The notes below the pieces were generated by a model. That model saw nothing but the letters and a program-made list of their open reading frames with translations. It did not search any database and had not been told where the DNA came from. Below, one piece after another: positions 18,386 to 26,510 of a stretch of 64,000 nucleotides of DNA (its first letter is position 1; every line of letters starts with the position of its first letter). Location: the NCBI RefSeq assembly GCF_026672545.1, contig NZ_JAPPRJ010000002.1, positions 1,005,001 through 1,069,000 on the forward strand. The letters run 5' to 3'. The DNA is from Rhizobium sp. SL86. GTDB lineage: Bacteria; Pseudomonadota; Alphaproteobacteria; Rhizobiales; Rhizobiaceae. The position numbers and the translations under genes are program-made.

Positions 18386-19981
18386 TTATTCGGCGATATC
18401 GACGTTTTCGAAGGTGAAGTCACCGAGCGGGCTCTGGACGAAGCCGGAGACTTCCTTGCGCATCGGCACGATGGACAGCGAATGATCGAGCGTTGCCCAC
18501 GGCGCTTCGCGCTTGAAGATGACCTGCGCCTCTTCGTAAAGCTTGGTGCGCTCTGCCTGATCGGAGGTGATCTTGGCCTTTTTCACGAGCGCGTCGAACT
18601 CCTTGTTGCACCACTGCGCACGGTTGTTGCCGCCCACGGCTTCGCAGCCGAGCAGGGTGTCGAGGAAGTTGTCCGGATCGCCATTGTCGCCGGTCCAGCC
18701 GAGCATGGCGGCACCGTCGCGATCCTTGGCCTTCGAACGGTCAAGATACTCGGCCCATTCGTAGGAGACGATCTCGACCTTGACGCCGATCTTGGAGAAA
18801 TCGTCCTGGATGATTTCTGCGGCGCGACGGGCGTTCAGCATGTAGGGACGCGACACCGGCATCGCCCAGACCTTCATCGACAGGTCCTTGACGCCGGCAT
18901 CGGCCAGCATCTTCTTGGCCGCGTCGAGATCGTAGGTGTCGTCCTTGATGTCCTTGTTATAGGACCACATGGTCGGCGGGATCGGGTTGGTTGCCGGCGT
19001 TGCCATGCCCTGGAACACGGCGTCGACGATCGCCTTCTTGTTGATCGCCTTGTTGAGCGCCTTGCGCACTTCCGGCTTGTCGAACGGAGCCTGGGTGGTG
19101 TTGTAGGCGAGGTAGGCGATGTTGAGGCCTTCCTGCTCCATGACCTTGAGGTTCGAATCCGACTTCATCGACTGGACGTCAGCGGCGTTCGGGAAGGGCA
19201 TCAGGTGGCACTCGCCGGCCTTCAGCTTCTGGTAACGCACGGAGGCATCCGTGGTGATGGCGAAGACGAGATCATCGATCTTCGGTGCACCGCCCCAGTA
19301 ATCGGCATTCTTGGCGTAGCGGATGACCGCATCCTGCTGGTAACCCACGAAGGAGAACGGACCCGTGCCGAGCGGCATCTGGTTCAGCTGTTCCATCTTG
19401 CCGTCGGCCTGCAGCTTGTCGGCATATTCCTTCGACATGATCGACGCGAACGGCATGGCGAGGTTGGCGAGGAACGGCGCTTCCGGACGATTCAGGACGA
19501 ACTTGACCGTCAGGTCATCGACCTTTTCGACCGACTTGATGAGTTCCGGGAAACCCATGCCTGCGGCATATTCCCAGGACGTGCCGGCAACATACTGGTG
19601 CCACGGGTTCTTCGTGTTGATCTGGCGATCAATCGAGAACACCACGTCATCGGCGGTCAGCGTGCGGGTCGGCGTGAAAAATTCGGTGGTGTGAAATTTG
19701 ACGCCCGGGCGCAGCTTGAACGTATATTCTTTGCCGTCGGGCGAAACGGTCCAGCTCTCGGCGAGACCTGCAACCGGCTTCGTCGTGCCGGGTTCGAATT
19801 CCAGGAGGCGGCTGTAGACCGGATGGGCCGACGCATCAAAGGTGGTGCCGGCGGTGTAGAGGCCCGGATCGAAACCTTCCGGGGAACCTTCGGAGCAGAA
19901 CACGAACGTCTTTGCGCTCGCGGCGGTGGAAAGGAAGGACGCGGCGAGCAGCGCCGCAGCAAAGCCAAATTTGTATTTCAT
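18386..19981 (-). CDS. dppA: dipeptide ABC transporter periplasmic binding protein (DppA family)
   Basis: 531 residues from ATG at 19981 (GGGAGA just upstream). A Sec signal peptide (MKYKFGFAAALLAASFLSTA) precedes a mature SBP_bac_5 domain starting KTFVFCSEGSPEGFDPGLY, the text typical of proteobacterial DppA. It binds dipeptides and often also heme or delta-aminolevulinate in the periplasm. The in-frame upstream extension is not credible because it lacks a signal sequence. First gene of the operon. Confidence 0.94.
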   Translation of the reverse strand: MKYKFGFAAALLAASFLSTAASAKTFVFCSEGSPEGFDPGLYTAGTTFDASAHPVYSRLLEFEPGTTKPVAGLAESWTVSPDGKEYTFKLRPGVKFHTTEFFTPTRTLTADDVVFSIDRQINTKNPWHQYVAGTSWEYAAGMGFPELIKSVEKVDDLTVKFVLNRPEAPFLANLAMPFASIMSKEYADKLQADGKMEQLNQMPLGTGPFSFVGYQQDAVIRYAKNADYWGGAPKIDDLVFAITTDASVRYQKLKAGECHLMPFPNAADVQSMKSDSNLKVMEQEGLNIAYLAYNTTQAPFDKPEVRKALNKAINKKAIVDAVFQGMATPATNPIPPTMWSYNKDIKDDTYDLDAAKKMLADAGVKDLSMKVWAMPVSRPYMLNARRAAEIIQDDFSKIGVKVEIVSYEWAEYLDRSKAKDRDGAAMLGWTGDNGDPDNFLDTLLGCEAVGGNNRAQWCNKEFDALVKKAKITSDQAERTKLYEEAQVIFKREAPWATLDHSLSIVPMRKEVSGFVQSPLGDFTFENVDIAE

Positions 19982-20516
19982 TGATATCTCCCATAGGCGC
20001 GACTGGAGTGTTTCCGACGTCGCTCCGTGTTCGGATTCCAGATAGCGGATGCTGGGGAGATAAGATTGTTCTTTTCTCTCATTTTTCCCCTGCACAACGT
20101 CCAGCCACCACCGCCGTCGCGCCTCAAACCGGTCACAAAACGCAGGAATGTGCGCGTAGCAGCGCCTCCGTCTTATCCTTTAGGCGCAACTTGTAAAGGC
20201 GGGCACTTACGCGTTGCGCGTGAAATCGTGAGAAAAATTTGCAGACTTTCCGATCTGCAAAAATATGACAGAAAAACAGAAATAATATTTCATGCAATCC
20301 CGCACCGCAGCACAAACTGACTACAGCCTGCACTGGCAGACATAAAAAATTTTCGACACTGGGTAGGAGCAACAGATTCTGCCGTAGCACGATTTGCCCA
20401 ATCCCTGGACCGTCGCCGGCGCGAAACGTGGTTGTGGGAACCTTCTGCCTCATCACACGATTTCTCGAGCTGATCCGTGGGTTGCAAAGCCACAGGCACG
20501 CAATGAGGAGACTGCA
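19982..20516. other. 535-base gap between divergent dppA and cupin gene
   Basis: No convincing gene is present. The centre (about 20200-20360) is AT-rich and holds an inverted repeat TTTGCAGA / TCTGCAAA (20238-20245 and 20254-20261); on the minus strand it is followed by TTTTTC, so it could end a minus-strand transcript such as a small RNA or dppA leader. On the plus strand GGAAC-N16-CGAT (20437-20461) resembles an EcfG general-stress promoter with one mismatch. The dppA promoter must lie in the left part, but no clear hexamers stand out. Confidence 0.4.
20437..20461 (+). promoter_or_regulatory. possible EcfG-type promoter of the cupin gene
   Basis: GGAAC (20437-20441) and CGAT (20458-20461) are separated by 16 bases, 55 bases before the cupin start. 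The alphaproteobacterial general-stress consensus is GGAAC-N16/17-CGTT, so one of nine positions differs. Chance matches of this quality are not rare; treat as tentative. Confidence 0.3.
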
Positions 20517-21023
20517 ATGACGCAACCGGTTCCGATAATGTTCGAGACAAGCGAATGGGTGCCCAATCATCCGTCCTTCCCGGTGCTCGTCTACGACGCT
20601 GTCCTTTCGGGCGAAGACCGTGGACGGGCAAAAGCGTTCGAAGACCGGTTTGCGGCGAACGCATGGCAAGACATCTGGCAGGACGGGATCTTTCCCTACC
20701 AGCATTACCACAGCCGGGCACACGAGGTTCTCGGGATCGCCCGCGGCCACGCGCGGCTTCTGATCGGTGGATCAACGGGCAAGATCATCGAAGCGAAGGC
20801 CGGTGACTGCCTGGTTCTGCCGGCCGGGACCGGGCATATGCGGCTGGAGGCAACGGCCGACTTCCTGGTGGTCGGCGCCTATCCGCCCGATCAGGAGGCA
20901 GATATCCTGACCGAAGCGCCATCGCAGCTGCAGAAGAGCAGCATCGCGTCGCTCCCGCCACCCCAGAGGGACCCGCTTTTCGGCGCCGATGGCCCCCTCA
21001 AACATCTCTGGCAGGTGACCTGA
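20517..21023 (+). CDS. cupin domain protein (YjlB-like)
   Basis: 168 residues from ATG at 20517, with GAGGAG ten bases before it. The cupin first motif is HYHSRAHEVLGIARGHARLL (His63, His65, Glu70), and the second is GDCLVLPAGTGH (His107), so all metal ligands are present. The arrangement resembles the YjlB family of small single-domain cupins, of unknown reaction. It stands alone between the dpp operon and the sulfur module and is followed by a terminator. Confidence 0.85.
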   Translation: MTQPVPIMFETSEWVPNHPSFPVLVYDAVLSGEDRGRAKAFEDRFAANAWQDIWQDGIFPYQHYHSRAHEVLGIARGHARLLIGGSTGKIIEAKAGDCLVLPAGTGHMRLEATADFLVVGAYPPDQEADILTEAPSQLQKSSIASLPPPQRDPLFGADGPLKHLWQVT

Positions 21024-21115
21024 TGTCTGTATTTGGAGCAGGTCGGCGCCGGGCGATCGATTTGGCATTTGCTAATTTGCTTGCCAATTCACCTGCAGCG
21101 TGTACCACTGGTATG

Positions 21116-21142
21116 AGCCGCGTTGAGGAGCGCGGCTTTTTT
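21116..21142 (+). terminator. rho-independent terminator after the cupin gene
   Basis: Arms AGCCGCG (21116-21122) and CGCGGCT (21131-21137) with an 8-base loop, followed by a run of six T. It lies 92 bases after the cupin stop. Confidence 0.8.
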
Positions 21143-21164
21143 CAGCGGTTTGGGAGGACTGCCA

Positions 21165-21245
21165 ATGCTTCTTACAGGTGTCGCACTTGCTTTCTGTCTT
21201 GGGATCGGCGGCATCGCCTTCTTTCGCTGGCGCGACGGAACGTAA
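21165..21245 (+). CDS. possible 26-residue membrane peptide
   Basis: A short frame MLLTGVALAFCLGIGGIAFF followed by RWRDGT and TAA. It has a well placed ribosome-binding site GGGAGG (21152-21157) seven bases before ATG, one hydrophobic helix and a basic C-terminal end. It lies just after the cupin terminator and just before a GC-rich hairpin (21255-21273), so it could be its own small transcript. No known family is recognised; the helix with trailing FRW slightly recalls small oxidase-assembly peptides, but this is weak. Existence as a real gene is uncertain. Confidence 0.4.
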   Translation: MLLTGVALAFCLGIGGIAFFRWRDGT

Positions 21246-21254
21246 AACGCCAGG

Positions 21255-21273
21255 GCGCGGCTGAAGGCCGCGC
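21255..21273 (+). other. GC-rich hairpin after the short peptide frame
   Basis: Arms GCGCGGC (21255-21261) and GCCGCGC (21267-21273) with a 5-base loop. No T tract follows. It separates the short frame from the convergent bigR-like gene and may be a weak terminator for either strand. Confidence 0.4.
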
Positions 21274-21286
21274 ATCCCTCGCCTTA

Positions 21287-21712
21287 TCAGACCGGATCGA
21301 GTCTCGCCCATTGGGCGCTTTCGTCAGCCTGCGCTGATGCGCGTTCCGGGACGACCGCCATGTCCTTGGTCTGGATCGAACGGGGTGAGGCATGGGGTTG
21401 AGGTTCTGTCGGACAGAACAGCGAAAACAGTGTCTGCATGACCGCGCTCACCCGATCATCGGCGATTGAATAAAAAATCTGGCGGGATTCCCGGCGGGTT
21501 TTCACCACGCCTGCCGTGCGCAGTTCCGCCAGTTGCTGGGACAGTGCCGGCTGTTTGAAGCCGAGCTCATCCTGGATCTCGCCGACGGAGCGCTCGCCAC
21601 CGGCGATGAAACAGAGCAGCATCAACCGACTTGGCGTGCTGAACAGGCGCATGAATTCCGCCGCTTCCGCAGAACGTTCCTGCATCATCTCAAGGGGAAG
21701 GTGCTGGCTCAT
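21287..21712 (-). CDS. bigR: BigR/SqrR-type ArsR family sulfur-responsive repressor
   Basis: 141 residues from ATG at 21712. The ArsR winged helix spans about residues 15-95 (VGEIQDELGFKQPALSQQLA). Cys34 (LMLLCFIAGGERS) and Cys100 (LFSLFCP) are 66 residues apart, the same distance as the persulfide-sensing Cys pair of BigR and SqrR. Such proteins repress until polysulfides link the two cysteines. A C-terminal extension of about 40 polar residues is unusual. The start overlaps the peroxiredoxin stop (ATGA), so it is translated with that gene, and it probably represses both divergent arms. Confidence 0.85.
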   Translation of the reverse strand: MSQHLPLEMMQERSAEAAEFMRLFSTPSRLMLLCFIAGGERSVGEIQDELGFKQPALSQQLAELRTAGVVKTRRESRQIFYSIADDRVSAVMQTLFSLFCPTEPQPHASPRSIQTKDMAVVPERASAQADESAQWARLDPV

Positions 21713-22356
21713 GAGCGTCGCTCCCGATAATACCAGGCTCGGCCGGGTTCGGCCTCCCGCGCATGATCCAGCGTCTGCGCCGCCGGTTCGACCAGCGGAC
21801 GACCGGGCTGCCAACCCTCGGGCGCCAACGCCCCTTCGCGCTCGGACACCTGCAGCGCTTCGACAAGCCGCAACAGTTCGTCCACGGAACGCCCGACCGT
21901 CATCGGATACCAGACGATGGCACGGATCACCCCTTGTGGATCGATGACATAGGTTGCGCGGACCGTGGCACTGCTCGCCGAGGCGCTATCCAGCATGCCG
22001 TAGGCCCTGGCGATCACCATCGAACTGTCCTCGATCAGCGGAAAGCCGACGCTCACGCCGAAATTGCGCTCAATGTCCTGCAGCCAGGCAACGTGCGCGT
22101 AGAGGCTGTCGACTGACAGTCCGAGCAGGTCGCAGTTCAGGCGACGAAATTTTTCCTCAGCCTTTGCAAAGGCGATGAACTCGCTGGTGCAGACGGCGGT
22201 GAAATCGGCCGGGTGGGAAAAGAACAGCACCCAGCGACCGCGATAGGACGAAAGCGAGATGTCGCCAGCCGTCGAGCGGGCGGTAAAGCCCGGTGCGCGG
22301 TCGTTCAGCCGAAGCCCGCCGCGCCTCAGTTCATCCGCATCATCCAGACCCTGCAT
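21709..22356 (-). CDS. peroxiredoxin (AhpC/TSA, Prx6-like)
   Basis: 215 residues from ATG at 22356, with GGAGGGG upstream. The thioredoxin fold carries the peroxidatic site HPADFTAVCTSEF (about residues 48-60), where HPADFTxVC is typical of Prx6-type proteins, and a downstream RATYVIDPQGVIRAI segment. It reduces hydrogen peroxide, alkyl peroxides or peroxynitrite, and possibly persulfides. A further Cys (RRLNCDLLG) follows about 27 residues later. It is the first gene of a two-gene operon with the bigR-like repressor, which ties it to sulfur stress. Confidence 0.9.
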   Translation of the reverse strand: MQGLDDADELRRGGLRLNDRAPGFTARSTAGDISLSSYRGRWVLFFSHPADFTAVCTSEFIAFAKAEEKFRRLNCDLLGLSVDSLYAHVAWLQDIERNFGVSVGFPLIEDSSMVIARAYGMLDSASASSATVRATYVIDPQGVIRAIVWYPMTVGRSVDELLRLVEALQVSEREGALAPEGWQPGRPLVEPAAQTLDHAREAEPGRAWYYRERRS

Positions 22357-22480
22357 GAACCAGACCCCTCCATTGCTCCGGCGCGACCTATAGCGGAACG
22401 CTTCGCCGCGCCCAACCATAATTCCATACTTGCATATTTAACGCAAATATGTATTTATTACTCCAGAGATGGAGGAAGCC
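22357..22480. promoter_or_regulatory. divergent control region of the sulfur module
   Basis: The 124 bases between the divergent peroxiredoxin and hydrolase starts are AT-rich around 22430-22460. The key element is an inverted repeat described separately at 22431-22453. GGAGGA at 22471-22476 is the ribosome-binding site of the hydrolase gene. Confidence 0.6.
22431..22453. promoter_or_regulatory. BigR-like operator
   Basis: CATATTT (22433-22439) and AAATATG (22445-22451) form a perfect 7-base inverted repeat around AACGC; with TG and TA outside, 8 of 9 pairs match. BigR and SqrR bind AT-rich palindromes of this form in front of their blh-type genes. It lies about 30 bases upstream of the hydrolase start, where binding would block RNA polymerase. 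Confidence 0.7.
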
Positions 22481-23407
22481 ATGTCCGACACCGCCCTTCA
22501 ACACGCAACAGATGTCATTCTTGCCGCCCGCGCCGACGTGCAGCGACAACCGCTCGTCCGGTCGTTTTTCGATCCGGCGACCTATACGATCAGTCATGTG
22601 GTGCGCGATCCGGGCTCGCGAGCCTGCGCCATCGTCGACAGCGTGCTCGACTACGACCCCGCCTCGGGCCGCACGATGAACGAATCCGCCCGCGCCTTGA
22701 TTGATTACATCAAGGATGAGAATCTCGAGGTTCAGTGGCTGCTGGAAACCCATGCCCATGCCGACCACCTGTCGGCAGCCCCTTTGCTGCAGGCAGAACT
22801 CGGCGGGCAGCTCGCCATCGGCCACGAGATCATCCGGGTGCAGGAAGTGTTCGGCAAGATCTTTAATGCCGGCACCGAATTCCAACGGGATGGGAGCCAG
22901 TTCGACCACCTTTTCAAGGATGGCGACCGTTTCCGCATCGGCACACTGGAGGCGACCGTTCTGCATGTGCCGGGCCACACGCCGGCCTGCCTTGCCTATG
23001 TGATCGGCGACGCGATCTTTCCGGGCGATACGCTGTTCATGCCCGACTACGGTACGGCGCGCTGCGATTTTCCGGGCGGTGACGCCCGCACGCTCTACCG
23101 CTCGATCCAGCGCCTGATGCAGTTGCCGGGCGAAGCGCGAATGTTCCTCTGCCATGATTACAAAGCGCCCGGTCGTGACGTCTACGCCTGGGAAACCACG
23201 GTGGAAGCCGAACGCACCGGCAATATCCATGTCCGCCAGGGGATCTCCGAAGACGAATTCGTGACGATGCGCACCGAACGCGACAAGACGCTCTCCATGC
23301 CCAAGCTGATCCTGCCCTCCGTGCAGGTGAACATGCGGGCGGGCAAGCTGCCGCCGGCGGAGGAAAACGGGGTGCAATACCTGAAGATCCCGGTCAACGC
23401 GCTGTGA
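22481..23407 (+). CDS. blh: MBL-fold hydrolase, Blh / persulfide dioxygenase type
   Basis: 308 residues from ATG at 22481. The metal motif THAHADHLS (His91, His93, Asp95, His96) is followed by HVPGHTPACLAYVI, GDTLFMPDYGTARCDFPGG and FLCHDYKAPGR, which together are the layout of ETHE1/Blh-type persulfide dioxygenases with a mononuclear iron site. It oxidises glutathione persulfide to sulfite, detoxifying hydrogen sulfide. The next gene encodes a TauE-type exporter that can remove sulfite. Controlled most probably by the bigR-like repressor through the palindrome upstream. Confidence 0.9.
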   Translation: MSDTALQHATDVILAARADVQRQPLVRSFFDPATYTISHVVRDPGSRACAIVDSVLDYDPASGRTMNESARALIDYIKDENLEVQWLLETHAHADHLSAAPLLQAELGGQLAIGHEIIRVQEVFGKIFNAGTEFQRDGSQFDHLFKDGDRFRIGTLEATVLHVPGHTPACLAYVIGDAIFPGDTLFMPDYGTARCDFPGGDARTLYRSIQRLMQLPGEARMFLCHDYKAPGRDVYAWETTVEAERTGNIHVRQGISEDEFVTMRTERDKTLSMPKLILPSVQVNMRAGKLPPAEENGVQYLKIPVNAL

Positions 23408-23425
23408 CGCGACAGGTGCCGCCCG

Positions 23426-24217
23426 ATGTTGCTTGACCCCCTGCAATACGCGCTCGGCGCGCTTTCCGGCGGCGTCGTCGGCTTCACGCTCGGCCTGTTT
23501 GGCGGCGGCGGCTCGATTCTCGCCGTGCCGCTGATGGTCTATGTGGTCGGGGTTCCGAGCCCGCATCTCGCCATCGGCACCAGCGCCTTTGCGGTTGCCG
23601 CCAATGCCTTCACCAACATGTTGAGCCATGCGCGGGCCGGCCATGTGAAGTGGCGCTGCGCTGGCATCTACAGCGTTGCCGGCATTCTCGGCGCCTATGT
23701 CGGCTCTTCGCTGGGAAAAATGATCGACGGCCAGAAGCTGCTCATTTTGTTTTCGCTGCTGATGCTCGTCGTCGGTGCGCTGATGTTCAAGGGACGCGGC
23801 GCGGAAGGCAATCCGGGCGCACAATGTTCCCGTGAGAATGCGCCGAAAGTTGTCGGTTTCGGCGGGCTGACCGGCATATTTTCCGGCTTTTTCGGCATTG
23901 GCGGCGGTTTTCTCATCGTCCCCGGCCTGATCGCCTCCACCGGCATGCCGATCCTGTTTGCCATCGGATCGTCGCTGGTCGCCGTCACTGCTTTCGGGCT
24001 GACGACGGCGCTGAACTATGCCTTGTCCGGTTACGTCGACTGGCTGCTCGCCATCGTTTTTGTCGGCGGCGGGGTGCTCGGCGGGTTGTTGGGCGGTCTG
24101 CTTGCCGCGCACCTGTCCACGCGCAAGGGCATGTTGAACAGCCTGTTTGCCGGCCTGATCTTCGTGGTGGCCGCCTATATGCTCTACCGCAGCAGTGGGA
24201 CGCTGCTCGCGAGCTGA
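23426..24217 (+). CDS. sulfite exporter TauE/SafE family membrane protein
   Basis: 263 residues with about eight hydrophobic helices and the duplicated GxxxGxxGxGGGxxxVP text (GLFGGGGSILAVPLMV and GFFGIGGGFLIVPGLI), the signature of TauE/SafE proteins. Known members export sulfite, sulfoacetate or other sulfur anions. It starts 18 bases after the hydrolase gene, as in the bigR operons of Agrobacterium and Xylella, and probably exports the sulfite made by that enzyme. Confidence 0.9.
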   Translation: MLLDPLQYALGALSGGVVGFTLGLFGGGGSILAVPLMVYVVGVPSPHLAIGTSAFAVAANAFTNMLSHARAGHVKWRCAGIYSVAGILGAYVGSSLGKMIDGQKLLILFSLLMLVVGALMFKGRGAEGNPGAQCSRENAPKVVGFGGLTGIFSGFFGIGGGFLIVPGLIASTGMPILFAIGSSLVAVTAFGLTTALNYALSGYVDWLLAIVFVGGGVLGGLLGGLLAAHLSTRKGMLNSLFAGLIFVVAAYMLYRSSGTLLAS

Positions 24218-24233
24218 CTGCTGAAACCCAGGT

Positions 24234-24707
24234 TCACGAACCGATCGCCGCCGCGCAGGCTTCGGACGGTTGCGGACGCAGGCGCAGCAGCGCCTCCAGG
24301 CCACAATTGCCGAGCACCAGATCGTCGAGACAGACCTGGTCCAGCTCGCGATAGAAGGCTTCGGTCGCTGCCGCAATGTATGTCTTTAGCCGGCAGGCAC
24401 CAGCGAGCGGACAGGTATTCGTCTCGGGGTCAAAACACTCCGCCACCGGCACACCGGCTTCGAACAGGCGAAAGACCGCCCCGATCGAGATCAAATGGCC
24501 GGGCACCGCCAGACGCAGTCCGCCGCCCCGACCGCGGATGGTTTCCAGAAAACCTTGCATCTGCAAGGCGGATACGACGTGCAGCAGATGGTTGAGCGAG
24601 GCGTTGCAACTGCGGGCGATATCGACCGTCCGCACAGTCCGGGCCTCGTTGACCGCGCACATCATGAGAATCCGCACCGCCAGGTTCGTTCTGGTCGTCA
24701 GTCGCAT
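24234..24707 (-). CDS. Rrf2 family regulator, NsrR-like Fe-S sensor
   Basis: 157 residues starting MRLTTRTNLAVRILMMCAVN, with a winged helix (VDIARSCNASLNHLLHVVSA) and a cluster motif with Cys91, Cys99 and Cys105 (CFDPETNTC followed by PLAGAC). This is the three-Cys layout of NsrR and RirA rather than BigR or plain IscR. NsrR senses nitric oxide through a labile Fe-S cluster. It is divergent from cydDCABX, so regulation of cytochrome bd in response to nitric oxide or iron status is plausible. Confidence 0.88.
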   Translation of the reverse strand: MRLTTRTNLAVRILMMCAVNEARTVRTVDIARSCNASLNHLLHVVSALQMQGFLETIRGRGGGLRLAVPGHLISIGAVFRLFEAGVPVAECFDPETNTCPLAGACRLKTYIAAATEAFYRELDQVCLDDLVLGNCGLEALLRLRPQPSEACAAAIGS

Positions 24708-24765
24708 CGCCCCTCCCCGGATGGTTGCAAGATCCTCCTATGAACGCAAGTTTTCGAAGCGTATG

Positions 24766-24777
24766 TGATCTAGATCA
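24766..24777 (+). promoter_or_regulatory. FNR/FixK-like half-conserved box before cydD
   Basis: TGATCTAGATCA is a perfect palindrome matching TGAT-N4-ATCA; the outer bases are G and G rather than the consensus T and A (TTGAT-N4-ATCAA). It lies 39-50 bases before the annotated cydD start and can serve low-oxygen activation of cydDC. Confidence 0.55.
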
Positions 24778-24815
24778 GTTTCCCGGCGGTTTTTGCCCGT
24801 TATCTGGCATGACAA

Positions 24816-26510
24816 ATGCCAGTTTTGAGGTTGCAGGTGGCCAAAGACGTGAATGCAGAACGACGGAGACGGGCCTCTCCGCTCACTGACTTGATGAAGC
24901 CGGGACAAAAAAACCTTCGGCGCGCAGGCCTTTTATCGGCCGTCGCCGCGATGTTGTGGCCGCTCCAGGCCTGGCTTGTGGCGGAGGCGCTCGGATCCCT
25001 CCTGACCGGAAAACCGATCTCCGCAGCCGGTGTGGCGCTGGGATTTGCAGCGATCGGGCTTCTGCGTGGCCTGCTCCACTGGCAGGCGGAAGCGCTGGCA
25101 CAGAGATCCGCGGACACGGTGGTGGCCGACGTGCGGGCAAACATCGTCCGCCGGGAGGCACGCCGTTCCGCGGAAAGCGCGATCGGCGGCGCCGGCGCCA
25201 TCGCAGCACTCGCGACCGAAAAACTGCAGATGCTGGTGCCCTATGCCACACGTTACCTGCCGGCCCAGATCCGTGTATCCACCGTGCCGCTGCTCATCCT
25301 GATGCTCGCCTTCTGGCACTCCTGGGCCGCCGGCCTCATTCTTTTGATCAGCGGCCCGCTGATCCCCGTCTTCATGGCGCTTGTCGGCATGGCAGCGAAG
25401 GAGGCGAGCGCACGGCAGATGGTCGAGATCGGCTCGATCAACGATGCGCTGGTGGAACGGCTGTCGGCCCTCCTCGATATCCGCCTTCTCGGCGCCGGGC
25501 AGACGGTGGAAGCAGGCTTTGCGGCAAGCGCCGGCGACCTGCGCCGCCGCACCATGGCCGTCCTTTCGATCGCCTTTCTCTCCTCGACCGTGCTGGAACT
25601 GTTTGCCGCGATCGGTGTCGCCATGATGGCGGTCTATGTCGGTTTCACGCTGCTCGGCACCATCAGCTTCGGCACCTGGGGGATGGGGCTGTCGCCGGCT
25701 GCCGGCATCTTCCTGCTGCTTCTGGCCCCGGACTTTTATCAGCCGCTGCGTGACCTTGCCTCCGCCTGGCACGACCGGGCAAGCGCTGCAGCCGTTGCCG
25801 ACGAGATCGCCGCCTGGGAGGCGGACGAGACTACCGTGATGCCCGGCCAGGGGCGGCGCACGGCACCGTTGGCCGGACCGGCATCGATCCGCCTCAGTGG
25901 CTGCGTCTCCGCCTCGGGCGCCCGCCTTCCGGAGGTTTCGATTGCGCCGGGGGAAAGCGTCGCCCTCGTCGGGCCCAGCGGCGCCGGCAAGACATCGGCA
26001 TTGCGGCTGATGGCGGGTCTTGCCGTTCCGGCGCAAGGCGCGGTCATCGTCGGCGATCATTGTTTGACCGACGAGACCGCCGATGCCTGGCGCTCGCGCC
26101 TTGGCTGGATGCCGCAGGCGCCGCATTTCCTCAATGCAAGCATTCGGCACAACCTGACGCTCGGCCGGCAGGGGGATCTTTCTGCCGCGCTGACGCAGGC
26201 AGGGGTCGATGCCGTCGTGGCCGGCCTGCCGCAAGGGCTTTCGACGCGACTGGGCGAACGGGGCGCCGGACTGTCCGGGGGCGAAGCCCGTCGGCTGACG
26301 CTGGCGCGCGCCATTTTTTCCAAACCTGACGTCGTGCTGGCCGACGAGCCGACGGCGGATCTGGACGCGGAAACCGCCCGCATCGTGGCCGATGGGTTGA
26401 TCGCCGTGGCAAAACGCGGGGCAACGCTGGTGATCGCCACCCACGACATGACGCTTGCCCGGCGTATGGACCGCATCATCCGCATCGGCGACTTTGGAGG
26501 CATCGCATGA
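24816..26510 (+). CDS. cydD: CydD, heterodimeric ABC exporter subunit for cytochrome bd assembly
   Basis: 564 residues: six membrane helices in the first 310 residues and an ABC ATPase domain with Walker A GPSGAGKTS, signature LSGGEARRLTLARAI and Walker B VVLADEPTADLD. CydDC moves cysteine or glutathione, or binds heme, for bd-oxidase maturation. The start at 24816 has no ribosome-binding site; GTG at 24837 has GAGG six bases before it and is a good alternative. Overlap with cydC is ATGA. The N-terminus is rich in Arg (NAERRRRASP). Confidence 0.9.
   Translation: MPVLRLQVAKDVNAERRRRASPLTDLMKPGQKNLRRAGLLSAVAAMLWPLQAWLVAEALGSLLTGKPISAAGVALGFAAIGLLRGLLHWQAEALAQRSADTVVADVRANIVRREARRSAESAIGGAGAIAALATEKLQMLVPYATRYLPAQIRVSTVPLLILMLAFWHSWAAGLILLISGPLIPVFMALVGMAAKEASARQMVEIGSINDALVERLSALLDIRLLGAGQTVEAGFAASAGDLRRRTMAVLSIAFLSSTVLELFAAIGVAMMAVYVGFTLLGTISFGTWGMGLSPAAGIFLLLLAPDFYQPLRDLASAWHDRASAAAVADEIAAWEADETTVMPGQGRRTAPLAGPASIRLSGCVSASGARLPEVSIAPGESVALVGPSGAGKTSALRLMAGLAVPAQGAVIVGDHCLTDETADAWRSRLGWMPQAPHFLNASIRHNLTLGRQGDLSAALTQAGVDAVVAGLPQGLSTRLGERGAGLSGGEARRLTLARAIFSKPDVVLADEPTADLDAETARIVADGLIAVAKRGATLVIATHDMTLARRMDRIIRIGDFGGIA

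Noticed and set aside
22388..24376. 662-codon minus-strand frame opposite blh and tauE
   Set aside because: It is antisense to two typical genes and rich in Gln, Arg and Asp with no recognisable fold.
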